A stretch of 64,000 nt of DNA from Martinezella hainanensis (GTDB lineage: Bacteria > Pseudomonadota > Alphaproteobacteria > Rhizobiales > Rhizobiaceae): contig NZ_FMAC01000001.1 of the NCBI RefSeq assembly GCF_900094555.1, positions 372,001-436,000 of the forward strand, in the 5' to 3' direction. This document shows, piece by piece, positions 9,450 through 19,424 of the stretch. The position numbers were made by a program, and so were the translations under genes. Position 1 is the stretch's first letter, and the number at the start of each line of letters is the position of its first letter. The notes beneath the pieces are model-generated. The model did no database searches. It saw only the letters and a program-made list of their open reading frames with translations, and was not told where the DNA came from.

Positions 9450-10190
9450 ATGAAGCATCGTCTTACCCTTCTCTCTATTTCTCTCGTTATTGCAGTCATG
9501 ATCATGAGCTCTTTCGTCAGCCGTTCTGCTTTGGGGCTGGTCGTTAGAGCGTGCGAGATCAACTCCACCCTGACAGGCTCACCATATCCGTGCCTCAAGA
9601 TAGTCCAGTCGCAGGACCCGATGTCTTCGTATGTTGTTCTTCGCGAGCCGGCGGACAAAGAGCGAACCATTCTTGCACCGCTCGCCGACGTGCCCGGTAT
9701 CGAAGATCCACGCCTTCTGGCTGCGGGAGCGCCGAACTATTTCGGCGAAGCGTGGAGAGAATTGTCAGCAATCGATCCGCGTGCAATGAAGGCTTCGCCA
9801 CAGAATTTTGCACTGGCGATAAACGCTGCCAGTTGGCGCACGCAAGATCGGCTTCATATCCACATGGGCTGCGAGACGCCTCGCTTTACCGCTCTGTTGA
9901 AGAGTCATGCGACGGAGATTGAAAGCGGCCGATTTACAAACCTGAAGACCAAAGCGGGTTGGTGGGCAACCTTCCATGCGGCCGACGACCTCACGAATTT
10001 AAACCCATTGAAGCTCGTCGCAGACGGCGTTGATGGCGCCCGCTCCAATATGGAAAACGTCGTGGTTGGCGTCTTTGGCTCGATATTGCCGGACGGACAG
10101 CATGGTTTCTATATTCTCGCAAGAATAAACGAAGCACACAAATCCCGCGGGTCGGCTGAGGATATGATCGATCCCAAGTGCCAGCTCTAG
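9450..10190 (+). CDS. cdh: CDP-diacylglycerol pyrophosphatase
   Basis: A 246-residue HIT-like hydrolase expected to split CDP-diacylglycerol into CMP and phosphatidate. The N terminus has a hydrophobic segment (about residues 4-28) that is a signal anchor or signal peptide, as in E. coli Cdh. Family blocks seen in order: SYVVLREPADKERTILAPLADVPGIEDP, APNYFGEAWRE, SLAIN-like FALAINAASWRTQDRLHIHMGC with the catalytic HxH, and a C-terminal GFYILARINEAHKSRGSAEDMIDPKC. The ATG at 9450 is chosen because it begins the hydrophobic segment; an upstream frame to 9267 looks non-coding. It is the only plus-strand gene between ligA and recN and is flanked by repeat fragments. Confidence 0.85.
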   Translation: MKHRLTLLSISLVIAVMIMSSFVSRSALGLVVRACEINSTLTGSPYPCLKIVQSQDPMSSYVVLREPADKERTILAPLADVPGIEDPRLLAAGAPNYFGEAWRELSAIDPRAMKASPQNFALAINAASWRTQDRLHIHMGCETPRFTALLKSHATEIESGRFTNLKTKAGWWATFHAADDLTNLNPLKLVADGVDGARSNMENVVVGVFGSILPDGQHGFYILARINEAHKSRGSAEDMIDPKCQL

Positions 10191-10355
10191 TGCATGTCGC
10201 GTAAAAGTTCGTCCGTCAGCCGTCCCGGAATCTTACGGAACCGCAGTGGCAAGCTGTGTCGTGCCGCTGTCCTTCAGCCCCCATTGTGAGGGCATTGCAC
10301 CCGTTTCCGCAAAGCAACCGGGCCAAACGCTGACCGCAAAGTCGCCAGGAGCGGA

Positions 10356-10988
10356 TCAGGACCAGCGCTCGCAAAAGGCTTCGATGTCGCTTGACTGAAA
10401 ATCGGCGAGCCGCCCCATGATGGTTTCGAAAGGCCAATCCCACCAGGCGATGGAAATAAGTCTCTCTGCGACGGTTCGCGTGAACCGCTCTCGAATGAAT
10501 TTGGCGGGAATACCACCGACAATCGTATATGGTTGGACATCTTTGGTGACGACTGCACCTGCCGCGAGCACGGCACCGTTTCCAACCTTGACGCCCGGCA
10601 AAACAATCACGCCGTGACCGATCCAGACATCATTGCCGATGACAGCACGATCTTCCTTTCGCCGATCGAAAAAAGCATGGTCCCGCACAGCATCAGCCGA
10701 GTAATATTCCGGACAGTAGGTGAAGCGGTGCATGGACGGGCGGTCCATCGGGTGATTGGGAGCGCCAATCCTGACCTCTGTCGCGATGGCGCAGAACTTT
10801 CCAATCGTTGCATCACCGACAATGCAGCGCGGCCCCAAATAGGAGAAATCCCCGAGCTCTACCGTGTGCAGAGATGTGTCCGCCAAAATCTCACAGCATC
10901 TGCCGATGCTCGAATCCCTTATGCTCGCCGTCGAGTGAATGACGGTTTCCGCGATTTTGGGGCGATTTGGCTGTGCAGTCGAGTGCAT
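10356..10988 (-). CDS. Hexapeptide-repeat acyltransferase (phosphonate-cluster type, TIGR03308-like)
   Basis: A 210-residue left-handed beta-helix transferase. Hexapeptide repeats run from [31 protein letters not shown] to [39 protein letters not shown], and the C terminus is [13 protein letters not shown] followed by AWWDWPFE. The insert [24 protein letters not shown] and the WWDW tail resemble the acetyltransferases found in phosphonate (phn) clusters, also annotated as chloramphenicol-acetyltransferase-like. No phn gene is present in this window, so substrate and role are open. It stands alone between cdh and recN. Confidence 0.82.
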   Translation of the reverse strand: MHSTAQPNRPKIAETVIHSTASIRDSSIGRCCEILADTSLHTVELGDFSYLGPRCIVGDATIGKFCAIATEVRIGAPNHPMDRPSMHRFTYCPEYYSADAVRDHAFFDRRKEDRAVIGNDVWIGHGVIVLPGVKVGNGAVLAAGAVVTKDVQPYTIVGGIPAKFIRERFTRTVAERLISIAWWDWPFETIMGRLADFQSSDIEAFCERWS

Positions 10989-11191
10989 TGGCAGTCTCCG
11001 GATTCTGGCCTGCCTAACCGGGGACGATGAAGGATATATGACGCAAGATCGTCGAAAGACCGAAGCGAGATGTCAGCGACAGACGACGCAGTTCAGGCGC
11101 GTCGCAGCCATAGCAGCTGGCCTTGCTGCTATATCCGCTTCGGGCAGGTAGTCGCTGGCATTTGCTGCATGGACAGCACCGCAGGAAACGA

Positions 11192-12865
11192 TCAACCGTT
11201 GCCTGCCAACAGGCGCTTGGCAGCCGCCCTCGCCTCTTCGGTCACCGAAGCGCCCGCGAGCATGCGGGCGATTTCCTCGGTACGATCCTTCGGTTCCATG
11301 GTGGCGACGCGCGTGGAAATCTTTTCCGAGCCGTCCGCGACCGGTCCCTTGGAGATCAGCAGATGCGTTGCAGCGCGGGCTGCGACCTGAGGTGCGTGGG
11401 TGACCGACAGCACCTGCACGCGATCGGACAGCCGTTTCAGCCGCTGGCCGATCGCATCCGCGACCGCACCGCCGACGCCGGTGTCGATTTCGTCGAAGAC
11501 AAGGGTCGGCGCCGAGCCGCGATCGGCAAGCGCAACCTTCAACGCCAGAAGGAAACGCGACAGCTCGCCCCCTGACGCGACCTTGGTGATCGGGCCTGGA
11601 CGTGTACCGGGATTGGTCTGCACATGGAATTCGACGACATCGATGCCATCCGCCGTCCCGGCTTCGGGATCGCTTGTTATCTCCACCATGAAACGCGCGC
11701 GCTCAAGCTTCAGGGCCGGCAATTCCGCCATGACAGCCGCAGCAAGCGCCTCGCCAGCATGACGGCGCTTCTCCGACAGGCTGCGAGCGGCAACATCGTA
11801 TTCCGTCTTGGCGGCGGCAAGCTCGGCATCGAGCCGGGCCAGCCGCTCTTCGCCAGCGTCGACATCGGCAAGATCAGAAATCATGCGCTGCACCAATGCC
11901 GGCAATTCGATGACAGGCACCGAATATTTGCGCGAGGCTGCGCGCAACGCGAACAGACGCTCCTCAACGCGCTCCAGTTCGCGCGGATCGTATTCCGTCT
12001 TGCGCAGCGCAGTCTCGACTTCCATCTGCGCGTTGGAAAGCTGGTCGAGAGCGGCGTCGAGCAGTGCGACGGTATCTTCCAGCAGGCCGGGCGCTTCATG
12101 GCTCTTGCGCTCCAGTCGGCGCACCAGCGACGCGATATGCGGCACGGGCGATGCGTTGCCATTGAGGAATTCGGAAGCCTCGGCTATATCGCCGGCGATG
12201 CGCTCGGCCTTCATCATTCGCGAGCGCTTCTCGGCAAGTTCGTCCTCTTCGCCATCCTGTGGCGAGAGCTTTTCCAGCTCCTCGACGGAGGCGCGGAGAT
12301 AATCCGCCTCGCGAGCGGCCCGTTCCACCTGCTCCCTGTGCTTTTTCAGCGTGCGATCGGTATCGCGCCAGACCTTGTGGAGCCTGCCGACGTCCTGCGC
12401 TTCATCGGCGAGATTGGCGAAGGCATCGAGCAAAGTGCGATGCGCATCCGTGTCGACGAGTGCACGATCATCGTGCTGACCATGAATTTCGACGAGGAGC
12501 TGCCCGATCTGGCGCATGAGCTGAACGCTGAGCGCCTGATCATTGACAAAAGCCTTGGTTCGGCCGTCTGCCGATTGGACCCGGCGGAAAATCAGGTCCC
12601 CGTCATCGTCGATGTCGTTTTCGCGCAGGAGTTTGCGGGCGGGATGCTGCGTGTCGACGTCAAAAACCGCTGTCACCTGACCGCGATCTTCGCCATGGCG
12701 CACAAGCCCGCCATCGCCGCGCCCGCCAAGGGCCAGCGACAGACTGTCAAGCAGGATGGATTTGCCCGCACCCGTCTCGCCGGTCAACACCGAAAGTCCG
12801 GACTCGAAGGCAAGATCCAGCCGCTCGATCAAAACGATATCGCGGATCGAAAGCTGGATCAGCAT
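11192..12865 (-). CDS. recN: DNA repair protein RecN
   Basis: A 557-residue SMC-like ATPase that acts early in double-strand break repair. Walker A is GETGAGKSILLDSL near residue 32, a long coiled-coil middle holds heptad-rich segments (about residues 150-370), the signature motif is VASGGELSRFLLALK, and Walker B is TLVFDEIDTGVGG. Full length. It starts 12 bases after bamD, so both are likely read from the promoter upstream of bamD. I see no LexA-like box next to it. Confidence 0.97.
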   Translation of the reverse strand: MLIQLSIRDIVLIERLDLAFESGLSVLTGETGAGKSILLDSLSLALGGRGDGGLVRHGEDRGQVTAVFDVDTQHPARKLLRENDIDDDGDLIFRRVQSADGRTKAFVNDQALSVQLMRQIGQLLVEIHGQHDDRALVDTDAHRTLLDAFANLADEAQDVGRLHKVWRDTDRTLKKHREQVERAAREADYLRASVEELEKLSPQDGEEDELAEKRSRMMKAERIAGDIAEASEFLNGNASPVPHIASLVRRLERKSHEAPGLLEDTVALLDAALDQLSNAQMEVETALRKTEYDPRELERVEERLFALRAASRKYSVPVIELPALVQRMISDLADVDAGEERLARLDAELAAAKTEYDVAARSLSEKRRHAGEALAAAVMAELPALKLERARFMVEITSDPEAGTADGIDVVEFHVQTNPGTRPGPITKVASGGELSRFLLALKVALADRGSAPTLVFDEIDTGVGGAVADAIGQRLKRLSDRVQVLSVTHAPQVAARAATHLLISKGPVADGSEKISTRVATMEPKDRTEEIARMLAGASVTEEARAAAKRLLAGNG

Positions 12866-12877
12866 CTTCGCTCAATC

Positions 12878-13723
12878 TCACGTCCCAAGAAGAAGTTTCT
12901 TGCCCGCTCTGGAAATCCACGAGCCCGAATTTTCGCTCGGCTCCACGCCACCCTTCTGCAGCAGCTGATAAGAGTCCTTATACCAGCGGCTGTCCGGATA
13001 GTTGTGTCCGAGAACGGCAGCTGCCGTTTGCGCTTCGGGTACGATACCCATCGCATAATAGGCCTCGACGAGTCGCGCCAGAGCTTCTTCGATCTGGTTT
13101 GTCGTCGGATACTGCTCCACCACAATACGGAAGCGCGAGATTGCTGCGAGGTAATCCTTGCGCTCCAGATAATAACGGCCGATCTGCATTTCCTTGCCGG
13201 CGAGCTGGTCGCGGGCGAAGCGGATCTTTTCCTGAGCGTCGCTGACATATTGCGACTTCGGATAGGTATTGACCAGCTTGGTCATCGCCTCGATCGTCTG
13301 CTGTGCCGCACGCTGGTCCTGCGTGACGTCGACGATCTGCTTGGCATAGGACGAACCGACCAGGTACTGCACGTAATCGGCGTCTTCCGAGCCCGGATAT
13401 TGCTTGAGATAGGTATTGCCGGTCTGCACCGCGTCATCATAGCGACCTGTACGGTACTTCACGAAGGTGCTCATCACCAATGCCTTGCGCGCCCACTCGG
13501 AGAAGGGCTGCTGCTGGTTGATGGCATCGAACTTCTTGCCGGCTTCCGTCATGTTGCCAGCCTTGATATTGGCCAGGCCCTGATTGTAGAGCATCTCCGG
13601 CGGATCGGTCTCGACACCGAGCTTGGTGATGTCGATATCCTTTTTCGTATTACACCCCGTCACCACCGCACCGGTACCGGCCAGAAGGAGCGATACGAGC
13701 AAAGCCCGTGCTGTGATATTCAT
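12878..13723 (-). CDS. bamD: Outer membrane assembly lipoprotein BamD
   Basis: A 281-residue periplasmic lipoprotein of the BAM complex, which inserts beta-barrel proteins into the outer membrane. The signal peptide ends in the lipobox VVTGC (Cys near residue 24). TPR-like repeats follow, including EMLYNQGLANIKAGNMTEAGKKF, KALVMSTFVKYRTGRYDDAV and GRYYLERKDYLAAISRFRIVVEQYP. The ATG at 13723 has AAGG nine bases upstream and gives a normal lipoprotein signal; an ATG at 13747 would add eight residues. recN follows closely. Confidence 0.95.
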   Translation of the reverse strand: MNITARALLVSLLLAGTGAVVTGCNTKKDIDITKLGVETDPPEMLYNQGLANIKAGNMTEAGKKFDAINQQQPFSEWARKALVMSTFVKYRTGRYDDAVQTGNTYLKQYPGSEDADYVQYLVGSSYAKQIVDVTQDQRAAQQTIEAMTKLVNTYPKSQYVSDAQEKIRFARDQLAGKEMQIGRYYLERKDYLAAISRFRIVVEQYPTTNQIEEALARLVEAYYAMGIVPEAQTAAAVLGHNYPDSRWYKDSYQLLQKGGVEPSENSGSWISRAGKKLLLGT

Positions 13724-13978
13724 GCGTTCAGACCTTGCAAAACCCATCGGATGACTGTCCCATAGCCGTCGTTGCGGAGACGGCGTTCTCTCTCGCTGGC
13801 GTTTCTAGCCGCAAAAACACCATCAGGGCAACGCATTGATGGTGCATTAACGCATTTTTGTGGCAAAGACTGCATATCCGCAGCCTTTAATCACTGTTTT
13901 GACAGGCATTTCCCATATCGGCCCGCACCATCCTGCCGCCACCTCGCGACCGAAGACGAACCCAATGAGTCGTCCGTC

Positions 13979-14015
13979 AAAAAAAGAGCCGCCCTTCATC
14001 AGAGCGGCTGCTTTT
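13979..14015 (-). terminator. Terminator downstream of lpxC
   Basis: AGCCGC (13987-13992) pairs with GCGGCT (14004-14009). On the minus strand seven T follow (A run 13979-13985), placing it 29 bases behind the lpxC stop codon. On the plus strand CTTTTT follows, so it could work both ways. Confidence 0.8.
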
Positions 14016-14037
14016 TCTCATTCCAATCCCGAAAAAA

Positions 14038-14994
14038 TCACGCCGACCAGGGAGCGAATTCAGGAGCGTTGACTGCGATGAACTCGCGACCGTGACCACG
14101 CTGACGCGGCGCAGAGGTTTCGACGACCTCGTAAGCCGAAGCGTCGCTAAGCAATGCCTTCAGGGCATTCGCATTCATGCGATGACCGCCACGATAGGAA
14201 CGGTAGCAACCGATGAACTGTGCGCCGGCCAGAGCCAGATCGCCGACGGCATCAAGCGTCTTGTGGCGGACGAATTCATCCTTGGGGTAACGCAGGCCTT
14301 CAACGTTGATGACAGTGTTGTCATCCGAGATGACGACGGAATTTTCCAGCGACGAACCCAGCGCATGGCCCGAGGCCCAGAGCGGCTCGACATCGCGCAT
14401 GAAGCCGAAGGTACGAGCGCGCGACAGTTCTGCCTTGAAGGTCTCGGCGGTCAGATCGCCTTCCCACTTCTGGCGGCCGATCAGCGGGCATTCGAAATCG
14501 ATCTCGACTTCGAAGCGCGTGCCGTCATAGGGGCGGAACTCGCACCAGGAGCCGCCGGCTTCGATCCGCACCGGCTTGATGACACGGATGTAGCGACGCT
14601 TGACGCCGAGCGAGACGATGCCCACCTGCTCGATCGCCTCGATGAAGGGATAAGAGCTGCCGTCCATGATTGGCATTTCCGCACCGGACACCTCGACGAC
14701 GACGTTATCGAGGCCGATCGCGTAGATTGCTGCCATGACGTGCTCGACCGTTGCGACAGAGCGCGCCGGAGAAAAACCGAGAACCGTGCAGAGATCCGTA
14801 TTGCCGACCTGCGAGGAAACGGCGCGAAGTTCGGTCACATCGCCATTATCGTGCAGGCGCTGGAAAACGACACCGGTGCCGGCTTCGGCGGGATAGAAGG
14901 TAATCGACACGTTGGCACCGGAATGAACGCCAATACCGGAAAGTGTCACAGGGTTTGCAATGGTGGTCTGAAAACCAAGCAATCCAATTGCCAT
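14038..14994 (-). CDS. lpxC: UDP-3-O-acyl-N-acetylglucosamine deacetylase LpxC
   Basis: A 318-residue zinc enzyme for the committed step of lipid A synthesis, in the cytosol. Key segments: GIGVHSG near residue 20, the zinc ligand in VEHVMAAIYAIGLDN, the loop EMPIMDGSS, and YPKDEFVRHKTLDAVGDLALAG with the second His and Asp ligands. The start MAIGLLGFQTTI at 14994 matches the family N terminus and has GAAGG upstream; an ATG at 15036 would add 14 polar residues. As in many alphaproteobacteria it follows ftsZ, but a terminator-like hairpin separates them. Confidence 0.97.
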   Translation of the reverse strand: MAIGLLGFQTTIANPVTLSGIGVHSGANVSITFYPAEAGTGVVFQRLHDNGDVTELRAVSSQVGNTDLCTVLGFSPARSVATVEHVMAAIYAIGLDNVVVEVSGAEMPIMDGSSYPFIEAIEQVGIVSLGVKRRYIRVIKPVRIEAGGSWCEFRPYDGTRFEVEIDFECPLIGRQKWEGDLTAETFKAELSRARTFGFMRDVEPLWASGHALGSSLENSVVISDDNTVINVEGLRYPKDEFVRHKTLDAVGDLALAGAQFIGCYRSYRGGHRMNANALKALLSDASAYEVVETSAPRQRGHGREFIAVNAPEFAPWSA

Positions 14995-15252
14995 GTAATT
15001 CTGCCTTCGTCTATCTGATCCAGGCCGGGCGGTCATCTTCGGACACTTACCCTTATCGCCGGTTCAGTCTGTTAACTATGCCACGCACCTCACATACATT
15101 CGTCATCGAATGTGATTCAGCGGGCTTGCTTGGTATCTACATACGCGCCAGGGCATCTCATTCCAAATCACTGTTTCTTTCGTTTTGTTACGAAAGCAGC
15201 CGATTGAATTCATTGGATAATTTTAAATATGACAACAGGTATAAAATAAGGA

Positions 15253-15282
15253 AATCCGGGGTCTTGCGGCCCCGGATTTTAT
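15253..15282 (-). terminator. Terminator downstream of ftsZ
   Basis: AATCCGGGG (15253-15261) pairs perfectly with CCCCGGATT (15270-15278). On the minus strand it lies about 45 bases behind the ftsZ stop and is followed by TTTCCTTATTTTAT. The plus strand has TTTT directly after the stem. Confidence 0.7.
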
Positions 15283-15323
15283 CAGGATGGTTAGCAACCT
15301 ATTAAAAGGCTGCCCATTGCGGG

Positions 15324-17060
15324 TCAGTTCGACTGGCGGCGCAGGAAGGCCGGAATCTCGAGCTGATCGTCCTCATGGCTTGCCATGCGCGCCTGCGGAG
15401 CCTGGCGACCGTGATCGTCGAGATTGCCGCGACGCGGAGCATAGAGGCTTGCTTCCGGCGACGGTGCACGACGCTGCTGCGGAGCGGCGTTGTTCGTCGG
15501 AGCCATCATGTCGTCGAAAGCCGGATCTTCTTCGCGGCGGCCGAGCGAATTGGTGATTCGCTTCAGCAGACCCATCGGACCACGCTCTTCGGTCGCCTGG
15601 GCGACAGCCGGCTGGGCGCGGTGTTCCATTTCGGCCTTAACGACCGGCGGGAAATCCTCGACCTTCGGCATGCGGACCTGCTCGGGAGCCTGGCGAATGA
15701 CCGGCTGCTGATGCATGACAGGCGCCTGCTGCTGCGGCTGAACCGGGGCCTGACGGACCGGCTGAGCTTCCGGAGCGGCTGCGAAGATGCGGCTCTGCGG
15801 ACGGAAATTATCTTCCGGCGCTGCGGCCTGCGGCATGACCGGCTGCTGCTGGACCTGTGCCTGGCGGCCCATCTGGAATTCCAGTTCGCGCTCCAGATCG
15901 GCCTCTGCCGCACGAATGGTCTGAGCAACCGGATCCACGGTACGAGGAGCCGGAGCGGCAGCCTGTGCGATCGGGGCCTGCGCGACATGGGCAGGCTGAG
16001 CTGCGGCCGCTACCGGAGCGGCGGCCGCGGAAGGACGCATAGCGGGCTTTGCGGCCGGGCGGAATTCCATACCCCGATCGGCAGCTTCGTTCATCGCGCG
16101 GTCGATGCCCGTTGCGACGACGGAAACGCGGATGATGCCCTCAAGCGATTCGTCGAAGGTGGCGCCGAGGATGATGTTGGCGTCGGGGTCGACTTCTTCG
16201 CGGATGCGGGTCGCGGCTTCGTCGACTTCGAACAGGGTCAGATCGCGACCACCGGTGATCGAGATCAGCAGGCCCTGTGCGCCCTTCATCGAGGTTTCGT
16301 CGAGCAGCGGGTTGGCAATTGCGGCTTCGGCAGCCTGCATTGCACGGCCCTGGCCGGAAGCTTCGCCGGTACCCATCATGGCGCGGCCCATTTCGCGCAT
16401 GACCGAACGGACGTCGGCGAAGTCGAGGTTGATGAGACCTTCCTTCACCATCAGGTCGGTGATGCAGGCAACGCCCGAATAGAGAACCTGGTCGGCCATC
16501 GAGAACGCGTCGGCGAAAGTCGTCTTGTCGTTTGCGATGCGGAAGAGGTTCTGGTTCGGAATGACGATCAGCGTGTCGACCGACTTCTGCAGTTCCTGGA
16601 TGCCCATTTCGGCGAGACGCATGCGGCGACCGCCTTCGAAGTGGAACGGCTTGGTAACGACGCCAACGGTCAGGATGCCCTTGTTGCGAGCGGCCTGCGC
16701 AACGACCGGTGCAGCACCCGTACCCGTGCCACCGCCCATGCCGGCGGTAACGAAGCACATATGCGTACCGTTCAGGTGATCGATGATCTCATCGATGCAC
16801 TCTTCGGCAGCTGCACGACCGACTTCCGGCTGCGAGCCGGCGCCGAGACCTTCCGTGACGTTGACGCCGAGCTGGATGATCCGCTCCGCCTTCGTCATGG
16901 TCAGCGCCTGCGCATCGGTGTTGGCGACGACGAAATCGACGCCCTGCAAGCCTGCCGTGATCATGTTGTTGACGGCATTGCCGCCACCGCCACCAACACC
17001 GAACACGGTGATTCGCGGCTTAAGCTCGGTGATATCTGGCTTATGCAGCTTGATAGTCAT
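15324..17060 (-). CDS. ftsZ: Cell division GTPase FtsZ (long C-terminal linker form)
   Basis: A 578-residue tubulin homologue that forms the Z ring. The GTPase domain (about residues 1-320) includes [15 protein letters not shown], the tubulin signature [13 protein letters not shown], and [12 protein letters not shown] long Ala/Gln/Pro-rich linker (about 325-560) follows, ending in the conserved C-terminal peptide [10 protein letters not shown] that binds FtsA and other partners. Such a long linker is usual for the main FtsZ of Rhizobiales. Start [13 protein letters not shown] is conserved. An unusual hairpin sits between ftsA and ftsZ at 17122-17162. Confidence 0.98.
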   Translation of the reverse strand: MTIKLHKPDITELKPRITVFGVGGGGGNAVNNMITAGLQGVDFVVANTDAQALTMTKAERIIQLGVNVTEGLGAGSQPEVGRAAAEECIDEIIDHLNGTHMCFVTAGMGGGTGTGAAPVVAQAARNKGILTVGVVTKPFHFEGGRRMRLAEMGIQELQKSVDTLIVIPNQNLFRIANDKTTFADAFSMADQVLYSGVACITDLMVKEGLINLDFADVRSVMREMGRAMMGTGEASGQGRAMQAAEAAIANPLLDETSMKGAQGLLISITGGRDLTLFEVDEAATRIREEVDPDANIILGATFDESLEGIIRVSVVATGIDRAMNEAADRGMEFRPAAKPAMRPSAAAAPVAAAAQPAHVAQAPIAQAAAPAPRTVDPVAQTIRAAEADLERELEFQMGRQAQVQQQPVMPQAAAPEDNFRPQSRIFAAAPEAQPVRQAPVQPQQQAPVMHQQPVIRQAPEQVRMPKVEDFPPVVKAEMEHRAQPAVAQATEERGPMGLLKRITNSLGRREEDPAFDDMMAPTNNAAPQQRRAPSPEASLYAPRRGNLDDHGRQAPQARMASHEDDQLEIPAFLRRQSN

Positions 17061-17121
17061 TGTACCCGTTCCTTCTCTTTATGGCCGCATCGCCACGCCG
17101 GCCAATTCACTCGATTTCACT

Positions 17122-17162
17122 TGCCTGATGCTTGCCCCGGACTGAATTTCCGGGATCAGGCA
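17122..17162 (-). other. Intercistronic hairpin between ftsA and ftsZ
   Basis: TGCCTGAT (17122-17129) pairs with ATCAGGCA (17155-17162), and inside it CCCGGA (17136-17141) pairs with TCCGGG (17149-17154). The structure starts one base after the ftsA stop codon and lacks a T run, so it is better read as an mRNA processing, stability or attenuation element than a full terminator. Confidence 0.6.
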
Positions 17163-17163
17163 C

Positions 17164-18495
17164 TCAGAAACTCTCTTTCAGCCATTGGCCGACGCGGCCG
17201 ATCCGGCTGTTGTTACCCCCAAACGACGAGAGCAGACCGCTGCTCGGCGCATGTGTTTCCATGTCTGCGACCTGCGGATAGATCATCAGACCGACCGCTG
17301 TCGAAAAAGCCGGCCCCTTGGCTGCCGTCGGCAGACCAGACACGCCCATCGGACGACCGATGCGGACATTGCGGGCAAGAACCCGACGCGCCACATCGGG
17401 CAAGCCGGTCAGCTGGCTGGCACCGCCGGTCAGGACGACGCGCTTGCCGACGATCGGGCTGAAGCCCGAACGCTGGATGCGATCGCGAATGAGCTCGAGG
17501 GTTTCCTCGATGCGAGCCTTGACGATGCGCGATACAAGCGCCTTCGGCACCTGCGTCGGCTGGTCACGCTCATCTTCGCCGATCGGCGGGATGGAAATCA
17601 GTTCGCGCTCTTCGGAAGAATTCGCGAGCGCCGAGGCGTGAACGACCTTCAGCCGCTCCGCATCCTCGATACGGGTAGAAAGGCCGCGGGCAAGGTCCGT
17701 GGTGACATGGTGGCCGCCAAGGCTGACGGCATCGGTATGCACCAGCTTGCCCTCGGCAAAGACCGAGATCGTCGTCGTGCCGCCGCCCATATCGATCGCG
17801 GCGCAGCCGAGCTCGACTTCGTCGTCGACGAGGGCCGCAAGGCCACTGGCATAAGGCGTTGCCACCATGCCTTCGACCGAAAGATGCGCGCGGTTGATGC
17901 AGAGCTCGAGATTGCGAAGCGCTGCACGCTCTGCCGTCACCACATGCATGTCGACACCAAGTGCATCGCCGAACATCGCCAACGGATCGCGGATGCCGCG
18001 CTCGCCATCAAGGGAGTAACCCGTCGCCAGCGAATGCAGCACGGCGCGCTCCTGGCGAACCGACTGCTGGCAGGCCGCGGCCAGAACCTTCTTCAGGTCA
18101 TTGGCTTCGACTTCCTGACCGCCGAGATCGATGGTCGCGGTGTAGATATCGCTGCCGAGGCGGCCGGCCGAGACGTTGACGATCAGGCTGTCGACAGTGA
18201 GGCCAGCCATACGCTCTGCGGCATCGACTGCAAGCCGGACAACCCCTTCCAGGGCGTCGAGATCGGCAATCACGCCGGTCTTGATGCCGCGGGAGCGCTG
18301 ATGGCCGATACCGATGATCTCGATATTGTGTGTGCGGTTCGGGAGAACCTGGCTCTCCTCGCGCGGTGTCAGCCGGCCGATCATGCAGACGACCTTCGTC
18401 GAGCCGATGTCGAGGACCGACACGATATGCGACCGCTTCGAAGATAGCGGTTTCAACCGAGGCAGGCCGAAATGGGACGAACCGAATAAGCTCAT
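17164..18495 (-). CDS. ftsA: Cell division protein FtsA
   Basis: A 443-residue actin-like protein that tethers FtsZ to the membrane and recruits later division proteins. Actin-fold nucleotide motifs are visible: VLDIGSTKVVCMI near residue 28, CAAIDMGGGTTTISVF near residue 210, and VVLTGGASQLTGLPDVA near residue 355. The C terminus GRVGQWLKESF is the amphipathic membrane-targeting helix. Its ATG overlaps the ftsQ stop by four bases (18492-18495), coupling the two. Confidence 0.97.
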   Translation of the reverse strand: MSLFGSSHFGLPRLKPLSSKRSHIVSVLDIGSTKVVCMIGRLTPREESQVLPNRTHNIEIIGIGHQRSRGIKTGVIADLDALEGVVRLAVDAAERMAGLTVDSLIVNVSAGRLGSDIYTATIDLGGQEVEANDLKKVLAAACQQSVRQERAVLHSLATGYSLDGERGIRDPLAMFGDALGVDMHVVTAERAALRNLELCINRAHLSVEGMVATPYASGLAALVDDEVELGCAAIDMGGGTTTISVFAEGKLVHTDAVSLGGHHVTTDLARGLSTRIEDAERLKVVHASALANSSEERELISIPPIGEDERDQPTQVPKALVSRIVKARIEETLELIRDRIQRSGFSPIVGKRVVLTGGASQLTGLPDVARRVLARNVRIGRPMGVSGLPTAAKGPAFSTAVGLMIYPQVADMETHAPSSGLLSSFGGNNSRIGRVGQWLKESF

Positions 18496-19424
18496 GTATC
18501 CTGACCTGCTTTCTTCAAAGCCTTGTTTCTTGCATCGACTGCGGCCTGGCGACGAACTGCGGCATCCGGAGTTAACTCAATGGCGGTACGATCATCGATA
18601 CGAAGATCGATGGCAGCGATATCGCGCTCGAGAAGGTTTTCGTCCTTGTCGAGCTTGGTCAGCCGCGCGAGCGCACCATCGATATTGTCTTCCGGCAATT
18701 TGATGATCACGCCGCTATCCAGATAGAGATCCCAGCGACGGCCGGCGACGCGCACGAAAGCCTTCACATGACTGCGAACATCGGGCCATTTTTCAAACTG
18801 GTCGTCGATGGAGGCAGCTGCGGTTTCGGCATCGCGACCGACGAAGAGTGGCAGCTTTGCAAATTTGTTGTCGCGCAGCGGCGCAATCACGCTACCGTCC
18901 TTCTGGATCAGCGAAAGCTCTGAACCGTGCTGCCAGATCGCATAGGCCTTGCGCTCCTTCAGCCTCACCTCGACGGTCCGCGGATAGACCTTGCGAACCT
19001 CGACATTCTGAACCCACGGCAGATTCGCAATCTTCTGGCGGGCCGCATCGGCATTCAGGGCGACGAGCGAGGTCGTGCCGTCGAGACCGAGCAGCTGCAG
19101 GATTTCGATTTCGGAGGTCTCGTCATTGCCGGAAACTTTCACATCCTCGATCGCGAAACCCGCGGCAGAGGTCGTTGCCTCCGCCACGGCCTGGGTATGA
19201 CCGCCGACGGACATGCCGTAAAGGCCGGTCGCCGCAAGGAGAACCAGGGCGGAAACCGTACCCGTGTGAGCCGGAATATTGATGCGACCCGAGCCGAGGC
19301 TCACCAGGAAACGAACAGCGCGACGCAGCGGACGCGGCAGGACGAACGCGTCCTCAACGTCGTCGATGGCGAGCGGGACGCGATGACGGGACCGCCTCAT
19401 ATTTTTGACCGTCAGCGCAAACAA
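18492..19424 (-). CDS. ftsQ: Cell division protein FtsQ
   Basis: A 310-residue bitopic inner-membrane protein linking cytoplasmic and periplasmic parts of the divisome. A basic cytoplasmic tail (about 1-50) precedes one membrane segment ([18 protein letters not shown]), then the POTRA domain from [25 protein letters not shown] and the FtsQ domain [23 protein letters not shown]. The TTG at 19424 has GGAGGA just upstream and gives the N terminus [15 protein letters not shown] at 19445 is an alternative. The start overlaps the end of ddlB by 13 bases. Confidence 0.94.
   Translation of the reverse strand: MFALTVKNMRRSRHRVPLAIDDVEDAFVLPRPLRRAVRFLVSLGSGRINIPAHTGTVSALVLLAATGLYGMSVGGHTQAVAEATTSAAGFAIEDVKVSGNDETSEIEILQLLGLDGTTSLVALNADAARQKIANLPWVQNVEVRKVYPRTVEVRLKERKAYAIWQHGSELSLIQKDGSVIAPLRDNKFAKLPLFVGRDAETAAASIDDQFEKWPDVRSHVKAFVRVAGRRWDLYLDSGVIIKLPEDNIDGALARLTKLDKDENLLERDIAAIDLRIDDRTAIELTPDAAVRRQAAVDARNKALKKAGQDT

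Noticed and set aside
15375..17462. 695-codon plus-strand frame opposite ftsZ
   Set aside because: Complement of ftsZ with the same codon-driven composition; no plausible promoter or motif.
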